From CAZUSO01 sp964622775 (GTDB lineage: Bacteria > Bacteroidota > Bacteroidia > Chitinophagales > Chitinophagaceae), in NCBI GenBank assembly GCA_964622775.1, contig CAZUSO010000011.1, positions 1 through 60,105 of the forward strand: a stretch of DNA of 60,105 bases, written 5' to 3'. The first letter of the stretch is position 1; each line of letters begins with the position of its first letter. Below, piece after piece: positions 19,573 to 28,430 of the stretch. The notes below the pieces were generated by a model. That model saw only the letters and a list, made by a program, of their open reading frames with translations. It was not told the origin of the DNA and made no database searches. The position numbers and the translations under genes are program-made.

Positions 19573-20772
19573 ATGACAAAACGATTTGCATTAGCCGGGT
19601 TGACTATGTTGTCCGGTATGATGGTTACGCAATCCTATGCTCAAACGGGTAGTGGATTAGAACCGACGCAGGATGGAAGGGTGGGGGTTATCACCACGGC
19701 TGTGCCTTTTTTAAGGATATCGCCTGATGCGCGAAGCGGAGCGATGGGAGATGTGGGGCTGGCAATTTCTCCGGATGCCAATGCTCAATACTGGAATGTG
19801 GCCAAGCTGGCTATGAGCGATAAGGATATGGGATTCTCCGTTACCTATACGCCCTGGTTAAAGGATCTGGTTCCGGATGTATTCCTGGGTTATCTTGCGG
19901 GATATAAGAAATTCGGTCAGGATAATAACCAGGCTATCAGTGCCTCACTACGTTATTTTAATCTTGGTGATATCAATTATGCGGATCGCCTAGGTACGCC
20001 GGCCGGAACTGGTAAGCCTCGTGAATTTTCTTTTGATCTCGGCTATTCCCGGAAATTATCGCAATATCTTTCTGCGGGCGTAAGTTTACGATATATTAGC
20101 TCAAATATTGCTGCCGGCGCTGCTACGGAAGATGCTGCAAATTATAAGCCCGGATCGGCTTTTGCAGCGGATGCCGGTATTTTTTATACCAATACTCAGG
20201 AGATTGGTGAAGAACAAAGCGGCACGCTGAGCCTGGGCGCTGTAGTGTCGAACCTGGGTTCCAAGATTTCTTATACACAGACCCGTAAGGATTTTATCCC
20301 TACCAATTTAGGACTGGGCGGCGCTTATACCTATAAGATCGATCATTTCAATAAATTTACCGTAGCATTGGATCTGAACAAAGCGCTGGTCCCGGCGCCT
20401 GTTCAGAAAATTGGAACCGATTCCAGTGGCTTAGACAAACCTTATTGGGAGTATCCTGAAATGGGTGTGGTTGCCGGAGTTTTTAATTCCTTTGCCAAAG
20501 CTCCTCCCGGATATGGAACCACGATTTCACTGGGCGCTGAATATTGGTATCAGGAGCAGTTTGCTGTACGTGCCGGTTATTTTTATGAAAACAAAAATAA
20601 TGGTGCCCGTCAGTATTTCACCTGCGGTGTTGGCGTTCGCTATAGCGTATTTGGTCTGAATGTTTCCTATCTGGTATCTTCGGGATCGGGTATTGCACGC
20701 AATCCATTATCCAATACCTTACGTTTCTCGCTTACCTTTGATTTTGATAAAATGAATAATAACGAATCATAA
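19573..20772 (+). CDS. porV: Type IX secretion outer-membrane protein PorV (LptO)
   Basis: PorV is a 14-strand FadL-like barrel that carries cargo from the Sov/SprA translocon to PorU. The 399-residue product has a signal peptide ending near SYAQ, then the family segment VPFLRISPDARSGAMGDVGL and AQYWNVAKLAM, and alternating beta strands typical of an outer-membrane barrel, ending with FSLTFDFDKMNN. The own promoter at 19464-19493 and the porU-porV order support the call. Confidence 0.93.
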   Translation: MTKRFALAGLTMLSGMMVTQSYAQTGSGLEPTQDGRVGVITTAVPFLRISPDARSGAMGDVGLAISPDANAQYWNVAKLAMSDKDMGFSVTYTPWLKDLVPDVFLGYLAGYKKFGQDNNQAISASLRYFNLGDINYADRLGTPAGTGKPREFSFDLGYSRKLSQYLSAGVSLRYISSNIAAGAATEDAANYKPGSAFAADAGIFYTNTQEIGEEQSGTLSLGAVVSNLGSKISYTQTRKDFIPTNLGLGGAYTYKIDHFNKFTVALDLNKALVPAPVQKIGTDSSGLDKPYWEYPEMGVVAGVFNSFAKAPPGYGTTISLGAEYWYQEQFAVRAGYFYENKNNGARQYFTCGVGVRYSVFGLNVSYLVSSGSGIARNPLSNTLRFSLTFDFDKMNNNES

Positions 20773-20779
20773 GGAACGC

Positions 20780-20810
20780 TTGAACAATTAAAACACATTC
20801 CCTATATTTG
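20780..20810 (+). promoter_or_regulatory. Promoter of ispF
   Basis: TTG at 20780-20782 and TATATTTG at 20803-20810 are 20 nt apart, a full consensus match. A transcript starting near 20816 would have a leader of about 120 nt that contains the hairpin at 20834-20893. Confidence 0.75.
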
Positions 20811-20833
20811 TAGGGTAACAAAGTTGATAATAC

Positions 20834-20893
20834 TAAGGTGATAAATTCAACCGGCAGTCATAAACATAAGCCCGGATGCAATTTATCACCTTA
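20834..20893 (+). promoter_or_regulatory. Long hairpin in the ispF leader
   Basis: A perfect 14-bp inverted repeat, TAAGGTGATAAATT (20834-20847) and AATTTATCACCTTA (20880-20893), encloses a 32-nt loop that itself holds CCGG/CCGG. No T-run follows, so it is not a standard terminator. It lies wholly inside the predicted ispF 5' leader. Confidence 0.6.
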
Positions 20894-20934
20894 CCAATTT
20901 TGGCGGGTTCGGTTTTATAATCTTCATCATCATT

Positions 20935-21414
20935 ATGCAATTAAGAATAGGAAACGGTATTGATTACCATCAGTTGGCAGCAGGTTGGGATTTTTGGATC
21001 GGTGGTATCCTTGTTCCGCATCATCAGGGAGCGGTGGGGCATTCCGATGCGGATGTCCTGCTTCATGCCATTTGTGATGCCCTGCTGGGTGCGCTTGCCT
21101 TAGGCGATATCGGAGCGCATTTTCCGGACACGGATGCCCGATACAAGGATATAGATAGTAAGGTGCTGCTGCAACGCTGCTTTTACCTGATTAGGGAAAA
21201 AGGATTTTATGTGAATAATATTGATGCCACCGTTTGCTTGCAGGCTCCCAAATTGCGGCCGTATATCGACCGTATGCGGGAAGCTATTGCCCGCATACTG
21301 GAAGTTCCTGCAGATGCCGTTTCGGTCAAGGCGACTACTGCTGAAGAAATGGGTTTTGTCGGTCGGGAAGAAGGTGTGATGGCTTATGCAACTGCCCTGT
21401 TGATTCGTCCATAA
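20935..21414 (+). CDS. ispF: 2-C-methyl-D-erythritol 2,4-cyclodiphosphate synthase
   Basis: IspF makes the cyclodiphosphate intermediate of the MEP isoprenoid pathway. The 159-residue protein shows the family motifs: IGNGIDYHQL at the metal site, VGHSDADVLLHAICDALLGA, ALGDIGAHFPDTD, and the C-terminal VSVKATTAEEMGFVGREEG. Family members are trimers with active sites between subunits. dxs, the first enzyme of the same pathway, is also in this window (43242). The gene is preceded by its own promoter and a hairpin leader. Confidence 0.95.
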   Translation: MQLRIGNGIDYHQLAAGWDFWIGGILVPHHQGAVGHSDADVLLHAICDALLGALALGDIGAHFPDTDARYKDIDSKVLLQRCFYLIREKGFYVNNIDATVCLQAPKLRPYIDRMREAIARILEVPADAVSVKATTAEEMGFVGREEGVMAYATALLIRP

Positions 21415-21583
21415 GCTTTGGAATGGCTAAACTTTAATGTTAGCCGGAAGTCTAATATGGCTCAGAATTTTTTTTCAGAAGAACGGCATGATGAATACAA
21501 CGTTGTACCGCGTTAGGCAAAGAATACAATGTCATTACAGGCAGTTTCCTCTGAACTTTTAAAACAAACAAATATTTTTTCAG

Positions 21584-22291
21584 ATGAAAAAGATAGGATG
21601 GCTTGCATTGACTGCTGCTTTTTTAATAATGTTTTATACCCATGCAGACGCGCAGAAACGCCGGCCACGCAGCACTATTCGCGTTACACTTAGCGATGAT
21701 TCCCCTTTAACTCTGGCCGTCAATAACCGCTATTATAAAAAAGCAGGCAAGCGCATCACGCTTGGCGATTTGCCGGGGAAACGACCTTACTTTAAGATAT
21801 ACAAATACCGCCCCTTTCAGGACGGTAAAGGTGGAAAGGCTGTATTGATTTTCAGTGGTACCGTTAAAATTAAGCCGGGAAAATCCTATGAAGCGGTGGT
21901 GAATGTGAAGAACGGCAAACTGTCCGTGCGCGAAGGAATTGCTCCTGTTCTGTATAATCAGCCGGAAGACGGCGAGTATGCCGCTGGTGTACCGGCAGAT
22001 ATTCAAATGATGCCTCAGTTGGAATCCCTGAAGGCAGGTATGGATCGCCAGGCGGCGGATATGGATAAGCTGAAACTGGCAAAGGCTTATGCCGATAAAA
22101 ATAAATACAATACCGAAGACCTTGCCGACATTGCATCCTGGCTGCTGTTTGACGATACGAAGTTAGCCTTCCTCAAATATGCTTATGGGAAGGTGGAAAA
22201 TCAGAAGCAATATCAAAGCCTGGAGTCTGTCTTTTCAACAGATGAAAGTAAAAACCAGTTCAGGTTTTTTTTACAGTCGGGCGGGAAATAG
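21584..22291 (+). CDS. Secreted DUF4476 protein
   Basis: The 235-residue protein has a signal peptide (to about residue 23, THADAQ) and a C-terminal DUF4476-type helical domain (LKLAKAYADKNKYNTEDLAD, then LLFDDTKLAFLKYAYGKV). The N-terminal part (IRVTLSDDSPLTLAVNNRYY) is beta-rich. DUF4476 has no assigned function; it is common in secreted Bacteroidota proteins. It ends 20 nt from the convergent WbqC-like gene. Confidence 0.75.
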   Translation: MKKIGWLALTAAFLIMFYTHADAQKRRPRSTIRVTLSDDSPLTLAVNNRYYKKAGKRITLGDLPGKRPYFKIYKYRPFQDGKGGKAVLIFSGTVKIKPGKSYEAVVNVKNGKLSVREGIAPVLYNQPEDGEYAAGVPADIQMMPQLESLKAGMDRQAADMDKLKLAKAYADKNKYNTEDLADIASWLLFDDTKLAFLKYAYGKVENQKQYQSLESVFSTDESKNQFRFFLQSGGK

Positions 22292-22311
22292 CCCCTGCGA
22301 CCCCGGACAAA

Positions 22312-22917
22312 TTATACTTCGCGTAACAAGGCCGGACTCGCATTTCCTTCACAAAATATCATATCCAGAACGGAACAATCAGGGATAAATCCTGTTCGAT
22401 CTTTAAATACCTGATAGTACGGTGTAATGCTTTTCTGATAAATCTCCTGAGGGTGATAGCTGCTTCGGATATCCCGGTCGTCGGGATAGTTTTCGATATA
22501 TTCGGAGGTGTTGGAAAAATGCAGGTTCAGATTCAGCAGTGCATTGATGCAGTTAACAGATGCCTGGTTCCATTCGTAAAGCAGAGGTGTTTTTCCTTCA
22601 AAAAGCGGATGAATTTTATACTCAAAATAGTCAAAAAAAGGCGACCTTTTGTACAGTGATGTAATAGTTTTCCAATGACGGCTTTGCCAGTTTTCTGTAT
22701 AATCAATATGAACTGCACGCACAGCATTACGCTGATTACGTCCGGCCTGTAGTGGAATACTCATCAGTTGTTTTCCCTGCGGACCTGCCAGATAATAACG
22801 ATTACGAAAGCTTCTTTTCTGATAATGTTCGCCGAGGTCAATGAGGGTATTCTGCTGCTGCAAAGCCATGCTCCACCAACTGAGGGGGGGGAAGGGAAGG
22901 GAAGGAGAAATGAGCAT
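22312..22917 (-). CDS. WbqC-like protein
   Basis: The 201-residue product matches the WbqC-like family: YQKRSFRNRYYLAGPQGKQ near residues 32-50, LSIP-like LMSIPL, and W-rich helical segments (WKTITSLYKRSPFFDYFE). WbqC-like genes are often near surface-polysaccharide loci, but the reaction is not defined. No signal peptide. It is convergent with the DUF4476 gene and in the same direction as relA further upstream. Confidence 0.8.
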   Translation of the reverse strand: MLISPSLPFPPLSWWSMALQQQNTLIDLGEHYQKRSFRNRYYLAGPQGKQLMSIPLQAGRNQRNAVRAVHIDYTENWQSRHWKTITSLYKRSPFFDYFEYKIHPLFEGKTPLLYEWNQASVNCINALLNLNLHFSNTSEYIENYPDDRDIRSSYHPQEIYQKSITPYYQVFKDRTGFIPDCSVLDMIFCEGNASPALLREV

Positions 22918-23082
22918 GGGACAAAGTTAATCGGCATTGTTAATTTGTGATAGATATTTGATAGATTTTACAACTTTCGAAAAGTTGTCAAATCCGAAAG
23001 TTGCCAAATCTGAAAAGCAATGGAGAATACATGATATTTTTTACATTTAAAATTAAAACCATTTCAATTTAACAAGTGCCGG

Positions 23083-25326
23083 TTAATCTTCTACATTGGC
23101 ATCCATACGCTGTACTTTGGTAATTCCCGGAATGTCTTCCAGTTTTTGACACAGCAAATCCAGTTCATCGCGGTCGTGTACGAATACTTTTATGATACCG
23201 TGAAATACGCCGTCTTGTGAGTCCACGCTGATCGAACGCATATTCATCTTAAGTTCGCCGGTAATCACGCCCGTTATGCCCTGAATGATGCCCACATCAT
23301 CGAGGCCTGTAAGCTGTATTCCCGACAGAAAGGAGATCTCTTTGTTTTTTGCCCATTTGGTTTTTACGATCCGGTGTGCGTAATTGGCCATTAATTGTGC
23401 CGCATTGGGGCAGTCGGTGCGGTGAATCTTCAGACCTTCACCGGTGCTGAGGAAGCCGAACACGTCATCACCGGGGATAGGCTGACAGCATTGCGCCAGC
23501 TTGTAGAGAATTTTATCCGAGCTTTCTCCAAAGATAATCAGTTCTCCGTCCTTGGTGCCGGGCTCTCTGCCCGGGTCGAAATTTTGCCGGATATCCGGTT
23601 TTTGTTCCCGTGCAGGAGGTATCAGGCGATCGCCAACAACCCTAAACTTTTTTAATTCTTTTAAATCAACGGAGCCGACTGCAATACCATAAAATAAATC
23701 AATGGGCGCAATGAATTTGAAATAACCCGTCAGCTCATTTGTATTTTGCGGTGACAAGCTTGCATTCATGTGATTCAGCTTGCGTTGTAAGATTTCCCTG
23801 CCATCGTCTGCAATCTTCCGCTTTTCTTCTTTCAGGTAATATTTGATTCGGGATTTCGCTTTTGCAGTGGTTACAAACTGCAACCAGTCTTCATTGGGCT
23901 TTTGCCGGGAAGAAGTAATAATTTCCACCTGGTCGCCACTCTTTAAAGCCTGGCTGATCGGCACTAAACGGTAGTTCACCTTAGCACCGATGCAATGCGC
24001 ACCCAGCTCCGAATGAATATCAAATGCTAAATCAAGCGCTGTAGCATCTTTGGGCAATACCCGCATATCGCCCTTAGGTGTATAGACATAAATTTCTTTA
24101 GTGAACAAATCTGATTTAAAATCCTGGATAAAATCAACGGTGTCGGTATCGGGGTTACTGAGCATATCCCCGAGCTGATTCAACCACAGATCTATTTTAC
24201 TTTCGCTGTTGGAACCTTCCTTATATTTCCAGTGTGCGGCCAGGCCTTTTTCTGCTATCTCATTCATGCGTTTGGTGCGGATCTGCACCTCCACCCAGCG
24301 CCCGCCGGGCCCCATTACGGTGGTATGCAGCGCCTCATATCCATTGCTTTTAGGCACGCTCAGCCAGTCGCGCAGTCGCTCTGTGCTGGGTTGATAAAAA
24401 TTGGTAATGATGGAGTAAGCGCGCCAGCATTCTTCTTTTTCCCGCTCTTTTGATGTATTGATGATGATGCGGATGGCAAACAAGTCGAATACTTCCTCGA
24501 AAGCTACATTTTTGGTGCGCATTTTATTATAAATCGAATGGATGGATTTCGGTCTTCCATAAATCTGGCAGTCAAAACCCTGGCGCAGCAGCTCTTCTTT
24601 TACCGGCTTGATGAACTCATTGATATAGCGGGTGCGTTCCCTTTTGGTTTCTTTCAGTTTACGCACAATGTCCACATAAACATCCGGCTGGGTATATTTC
24701 AATGCCAGATCTTCGAGCTCTGTTTTTATCTCATATAGTCCCAGGCGATGGGCGAGCGGGGTAAAGATATAGGTGGTTTCCGATGCGATCTTCAGTTGCT
24801 TGTCCCTTCTCATGCTGGATAAGGTGCGCATATTGTGCAGGCGGTCTGCAAGCTTGATGAGGATAACACGCGGGTCTTCAGCAAGGGTCAGCAGGATTTT
24901 ACGGAAGTTTTCGGCCTGCATGGATGCCGAGCCATTAATGTCCACAACATTAGAAATTTTCGTGAGGCCATCTATGATGCGGGCAAAAGACTTGCCAAAT
25001 TCTGATTCGATATTTTCCAGTGTGATATCCGTATCTTCCACTACATCGTGCAGCAGGGCGCAGCAGGCGGAGGTAACTCCTAAGCCGATTTCTTCCACTA
25101 CGATTCGCGCAACGGCTAAAGGATGGAGAATATAAGGCTCGCCGGATTTCCGGCGCATTTCTTTATGTGCGTCTGCGGCCATTTCAAAGGCACGCCGGAT
25201 GGTTTTTCGATCCCCCTTTTTAATGCGTAGTTTCAGGCTGCGCAACAGGGCGCGATACTCCCGCAGGATAATCTTTTTCTCCTGATCTTCATCAAATGTT
25301 TGTGTATAAATCAATGTTGCGGCCAT
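23083..25326 (-). CDS. Bifunctional (p)ppGpp synthetase/hydrolase RelA/SpoT
   Basis: This 747-residue Rel protein makes and degrades the alarmone (p)ppGpp. Domains in order: HD hydrolase (about residues 40-190) with intact HD93-94 in LLHDVVEDTD, synthetase (about 240-350) with GRPKSIHSIYNKM and SNGYEALHTTVMGP, TGS (about 395-455, VYTPKGDMRVLPKDATALDL), a zinc-finger-like CC region (LAQCCQPIPGDDV), and a C-terminal ACT domain (about 670-745). Presence of both catalytic motifs argues for a bifunctional enzyme, as usual in Bacteroidota. Confidence 0.93.
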   Translation of the reverse strand: MAATLIYTQTFDEDQEKKIILREYRALLRSLKLRIKKGDRKTIRRAFEMAADAHKEMRRKSGEPYILHPLAVARIVVEEIGLGVTSACCALLHDVVEDTDITLENIESEFGKSFARIIDGLTKISNVVDINGSASMQAENFRKILLTLAEDPRVILIKLADRLHNMRTLSSMRRDKQLKIASETTYIFTPLAHRLGLYEIKTELEDLALKYTQPDVYVDIVRKLKETKRERTRYINEFIKPVKEELLRQGFDCQIYGRPKSIHSIYNKMRTKNVAFEEVFDLFAIRIIINTSKEREKEECWRAYSIITNFYQPSTERLRDWLSVPKSNGYEALHTTVMGPGGRWVEVQIRTKRMNEIAEKGLAAHWKYKEGSNSESKIDLWLNQLGDMLSNPDTDTVDFIQDFKSDLFTKEIYVYTPKGDMRVLPKDATALDLAFDIHSELGAHCIGAKVNYRLVPISQALKSGDQVEIITSSRQKPNEDWLQFVTTAKAKSRIKYYLKEEKRKIADDGREILQRKLNHMNASLSPQNTNELTGYFKFIAPIDLFYGIAVGSVDLKELKKFRVVGDRLIPPAREQKPDIRQNFDPGREPGTKDGELIIFGESSDKILYKLAQCCQPIPGDDVFGFLSTGEGLKIHRTDCPNAAQLMANYAHRIVKTKWAKNKEISFLSGIQLTGLDDVGIIQGITGVITGELKMNMRSISVDSQDGVFHGIIKVFVHDRDELDLLCQKLEDIPGITKVQRMDANVED

Positions 25327-25411
25327 AATAGTTTGGTATCCTGAATATTGGAAACACTAAAATAAACAATAATCTTTAAACAAAAATGAGTAATTAACTA
25401 TGGCGTTATAA

Positions 25412-26425
25412 TCATTTTAATGCCAGCAGGTTTCGCCGGAGACCCTTCCATTTGCTACGCTTTAGCGGAGAATTTTTGAAAATGGTTTTAAAGCTTTGTT
25501 CGTCAAGCGCTTCCCATTCAGCTTTGGAAAGGTTCAGCACTTCCGGCAAAGGCTCAAACGCTTCCTGCTGCGTGGGTCGGGAAAACCGGTTCCATGGGCA
25601 TACATCCTGGCAGATATCACAACCGAACATCCAGCCTTCCATTTTAGAACCCAGCCCTTGCGGAATCATTTCGTCTTTAAGCTCTATCGTGAGATACGAT
25701 ATACATTTGCTGCCATCAATTACGGAAGGAGAAACAATGGCATCGGTAGGGCAGGCGTCTATGCAGCGGGTGCAGGAACCGCAAAAGTCTTTGGCAAAGG
25801 CATCGTCATATTCCAGCTCTAAATCCATGATGAGCGTTGCTATGAAAAAAAACGATCCGGAATGTTTTGTGATAAGATTGCCGTTCTTCCCAATCCAACC
25901 CAGGCCGCTGCGCATGGCCCAGGTGCGTTCCAGAACAGGTGCGCTGTCCACAAACCCCCGGCCTTCTACGGCGCCGATATTGTCGCGTATATGCAGCAGC
26001 AGCGTGTTCAGCTTGCCCCTGATTACTTCATGGTAATCATCGCCATAGGCATACTTGGAAATCTTTGGAGTGGCAGCCTGTTGTGCTTCTTCAGGATAAT
26101 AATTCAGTAACAGCGTAATAACCGATTTGGCGCCGGGCACTAATTTTCCAGGGTCTATGCGCAAATCAAAATAGCGCTCCATATAGCTCATCTTCCCGTT
26201 GTAGCCATTCATCAGCCATTGTTCCAGGCGCCGGGCATCATCATCTAAACGGACAGCACGCGTGATGCCGCAGTAATCAAAGCCGGTCTGATTGCTGAAT
26301 TGTTTAATGAGCTGTGTGTGATGCCGAACGTTAATAACCTGAAGATTTCCCGGCAAAATTATTAAGTTATTACCGGAATAGGGGAAATAAAAATGAAATC
26401 TTCTTTCATTCCTCATTTTTCCCAA
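25412..26425 (-). CDS. queG: Epoxyqueuosine reductase QueG
   Basis: QueG reduces epoxyqueuosine in tRNA to queuosine using cobalamin and two [4Fe-4S] clusters. The clusters' ligands are visible in CGSCTRCIDACPTDAI and CDICQDVCPWN. The N-terminal cobalamin-binding region includes MEYRF-like MSYMERYFDLRIDPGKLVPGA and RSGLGWIGKNGNLI. The start is uncertain: conservation begins only near residue 36 (HTQLIKQFSNQTGFDYCGI), and a TAATTTTG promoter-like box lies within the first 40 codons, so the true start may be an unusual codon downstream of the ATGs at 26425/26416. Confidence 0.9.
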   Translation of the reverse strand: MGKMRNERRFHFYFPYSGNNLIILPGNLQVINVRHHTQLIKQFSNQTGFDYCGITRAVRLDDDARRLEQWLMNGYNGKMSYMERYFDLRIDPGKLVPGAKSVITLLLNYYPEEAQQAATPKISKYAYGDDYHEVIRGKLNTLLLHIRDNIGAVEGRGFVDSAPVLERTWAMRSGLGWIGKNGNLITKHSGSFFFIATLIMDLELEYDDAFAKDFCGSCTRCIDACPTDAIVSPSVIDGSKCISYLTIELKDEMIPQGLGSKMEGWMFGCDICQDVCPWNRFSRPTQQEAFEPLPEVLNLSKAEWEALDEQSFKTIFKNSPLKRSKWKGLRRNLLALK

Positions 26426-26692
26426 ATCTCAAAAAACCGTTTTAAAAACCACCTGAAGTTCAAACGGGATATCGCTGTTTGCGCATGGTTAAATAATAAA
26501 TGGCTCTTGTTTATGAAAAAACGCGTCCCGTCTAACCTTTCTCAATCTCCATTCTACCTCTTTCCATCCCGGATATAAGTTTTTTTTCTCAGGAAACCTG
26601 TGACGATTGTCTATATTTGTTGTCTGGTTTGCTGCGTGGCACCTGTGCAACCCTGCCGGCATCATCTCATCAAAAACAAATAAACATCTCAG

Positions 26693-27274
26693 ATGAACCA
26701 ACAAGTCAAGTCCTGTATCTGGCCTGGCGTTGATCCCTTGATGATCGCCTATCACGATACGGAATGGGGTACTCCCCTGCACGATGACCAAAAGCTGTTT
26801 GAGTTTTTAGTGCTGGACGCTTTTCAGGCCGGCCTGAGCTGGAAAACGGTTTTGCATAAGCGGAAACATTTTGAAAAGGCTTTTGACAAATTCAATCCCT
26901 GTAAAATAGCTTTGTATAAAGAGCCTAAGATACAGGCGCTGATGCAGGATGTCGGCATTATCAGGAACCAGTTGAAGATTCGCGGAACCGTCATTAATGC
27001 ACAAAAATTTTTAGAAGTACAAAAGGAATTTGAAACGTTCGACCGTTATATCTGGCAGTTTACCGGCTATAAAACCATCAACAATAAAATAAAGGACGCA
27101 GCACAGACACCTGTTTCCAGTCCGGAATCCGATGCCATGAGCCGCGATATGCGCGCACGTGGTTTTAAATTTGTGGGCACGACCATCTGCTATGCTTTTA
27201 TGCAGGCATCCGGAATGGTAAACGACCATCTCATTACCTGCCCCCGCTATAAGGCTTGTGGAAAAATGACATAG
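26693..27274 (+). CDS. tag: DNA-3-methyladenine glycosylase I
   Basis: Tag removes 3-methyladenine from alkylated DNA. The 193-residue product has the zinc-snap ligands Cys and His near the start (SCIWPG, AYHDTEWG) and His/Cys at the end (VNDHLITCPRY), with QAGLSWKTVLHKR, RGFKFVGTTICYAFMQASG between. The residue that aligns with the base-contacting Glu38 of E. coli Tag is Asp here (VLDAFQAGLSW). A TATATTTG box at 26612-26619 may drive it, though no -33 TTG is seen. Confidence 0.93.
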   Translation: MNQQVKSCIWPGVDPLMIAYHDTEWGTPLHDDQKLFEFLVLDAFQAGLSWKTVLHKRKHFEKAFDKFNPCKIALYKEPKIQALMQDVGIIRNQLKIRGTVINAQKFLEVQKEFETFDRYIWQFTGYKTINNKIKDAAQTPVSSPESDAMSRDMRARGFKFVGTTICYAFMQASGMVNDHLITCPRYKACGKMT

Positions 27275-27398
27275 CGGTGTCTGAACGCTAAATCATTAGT
27301 ACACCTTTTCCTGTGTGGTGTATATCAGCGTTAATTAATTGTTACTTCAAGTGACGGAATCTCAACTGTTTTTGCAATAAAACGTATCATTGCACCCT

Positions 27399-28313
27399 AT
27401 GTCTTTTAAAAGCATATATCTATCTATCCTGAGTTTGTGTTTTGCCGGGCAGTTTATAGCCTGTGGTAATTTCGAGCAGGATAAATCTAAAGAAAGCGCC
27501 ACTACCGGCCATATTACGATTGCTATTGATGAAAGCCTGCGCCCGGTAATGGAGCAACAACTGAAGGTTTGGGACTCCTCTTTTCCTGATGGTCATATCA
27601 GCCCCAACTATGTTCCGGAAGCGGAATGTTTCCGGTTGCTGTTGGCGGACAGCGTTAAACTGATTATTACTGCGCGCGATTTAAGCCCTGCCGAAAAGGC
27701 GGAAATGAAGGCGCATAAACAATACCAGACCTCACTGGCCGTTGCCGCAGATGCTATTGCCGTCATCGTCAATCCCAAATCGCAGGATGGAGAGATGACG
27801 ACCGGCATGTTGAAAGAGATCCTGATGGGTCGATTTCCCCGAAAATACACGGTGGTATTCGACAATCCCCGATCCAGCTTAGTGCGTTATATGGCAGACT
27901 CGCTGCTGCAAACGGATTCTATTCCGAATGCCTATGCGCTGGAAACTAACGAAGCCGTTGTGGATTATGTTGCCGGAAACCCTGATGCCCTGGGCATTGT
28001 AGGCCTGAGTCATATCTATGATCCGGAGGATAAAACAGGAGCCGGAAGTTTTTATAAAAAAATTAAAGTGGTAGCCCTGCGTGATGATTCTACCTATAAA
28101 TTTTATCAGCCGTATCAGTATGCTATTGCATTGAAGCAATATCCGTTCAGCCGGAATGTTTATTTTATTACTTCCGAAAGTTATAGCAATGCCTTAGCTT
28201 CGGGATTCGCCAATTTCCTGTCCAGAGAGCCGGCACAGTTGATTTTCAAGAAATCCTGGATGGTGCCTTTACGGGTGCAGTTAGAGATTCGCGATATGGA
28301 AATTACCCGGTAG
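27399..28313 (+). CDS. PstS-like substrate-binding lipoprotein
   Basis: The product (304 residues from ATG 27399) starts with a lipoprotein signal ending FIACG, then a periplasmic binding-protein fold of the PstS type: ITIAIDESLRPVMEQQLKVW, a central segment with VAADAIAVIVNPKSQDGEMT, GLVGLSH-like ALGIVGLSHIYD, and a C-terminal FANFLSREPAQLIFKKSWM. True PstS binds phosphate; the residues that would do so are not evident here. No pst permease genes are nearby. In Bacteroidota such genes often sit with a TPR gene in TonB/ExbBD loci; the TPR partner follows here, but TonB/ExbBD do not. Confidence 0.75.
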   Translation: MSFKSIYLSILSLCFAGQFIACGNFEQDKSKESATTGHITIAIDESLRPVMEQQLKVWDSSFPDGHISPNYVPEAECFRLLLADSVKLIITARDLSPAEKAEMKAHKQYQTSLAVAADAIAVIVNPKSQDGEMTTGMLKEILMGRFPRKYTVVFDNPRSSLVRYMADSLLQTDSIPNAYALETNEAVVDYVAGNPDALGIVGLSHIYDPEDKTGAGSFYKKIKVVALRDDSTYKFYQPYQYAIALKQYPFSRNVYFITSESYSNALASGFANFLSREPAQLIFKKSWMVPLRVQLEIRDMEITR

Positions 28314-28430
28314 CCGGAATGTTGATTTTGAGTGATTAACAAGCCTCATTAATCTCTGGGGGAAAATATAGTCTAAGCAATTACGTTTTTTTGAGTATAG
28401 TATCAATTTATTTTTTAAACAAAAGTAACA

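Noticed and set aside
27282..27343. AACGCT...AGCGTT and TACACC...GGTGTA nested repeats before the PstS-like gene
   Set aside because: Unequal spacers prevent a continuous stem and no T-run follows; not enough to call a regulatory element.
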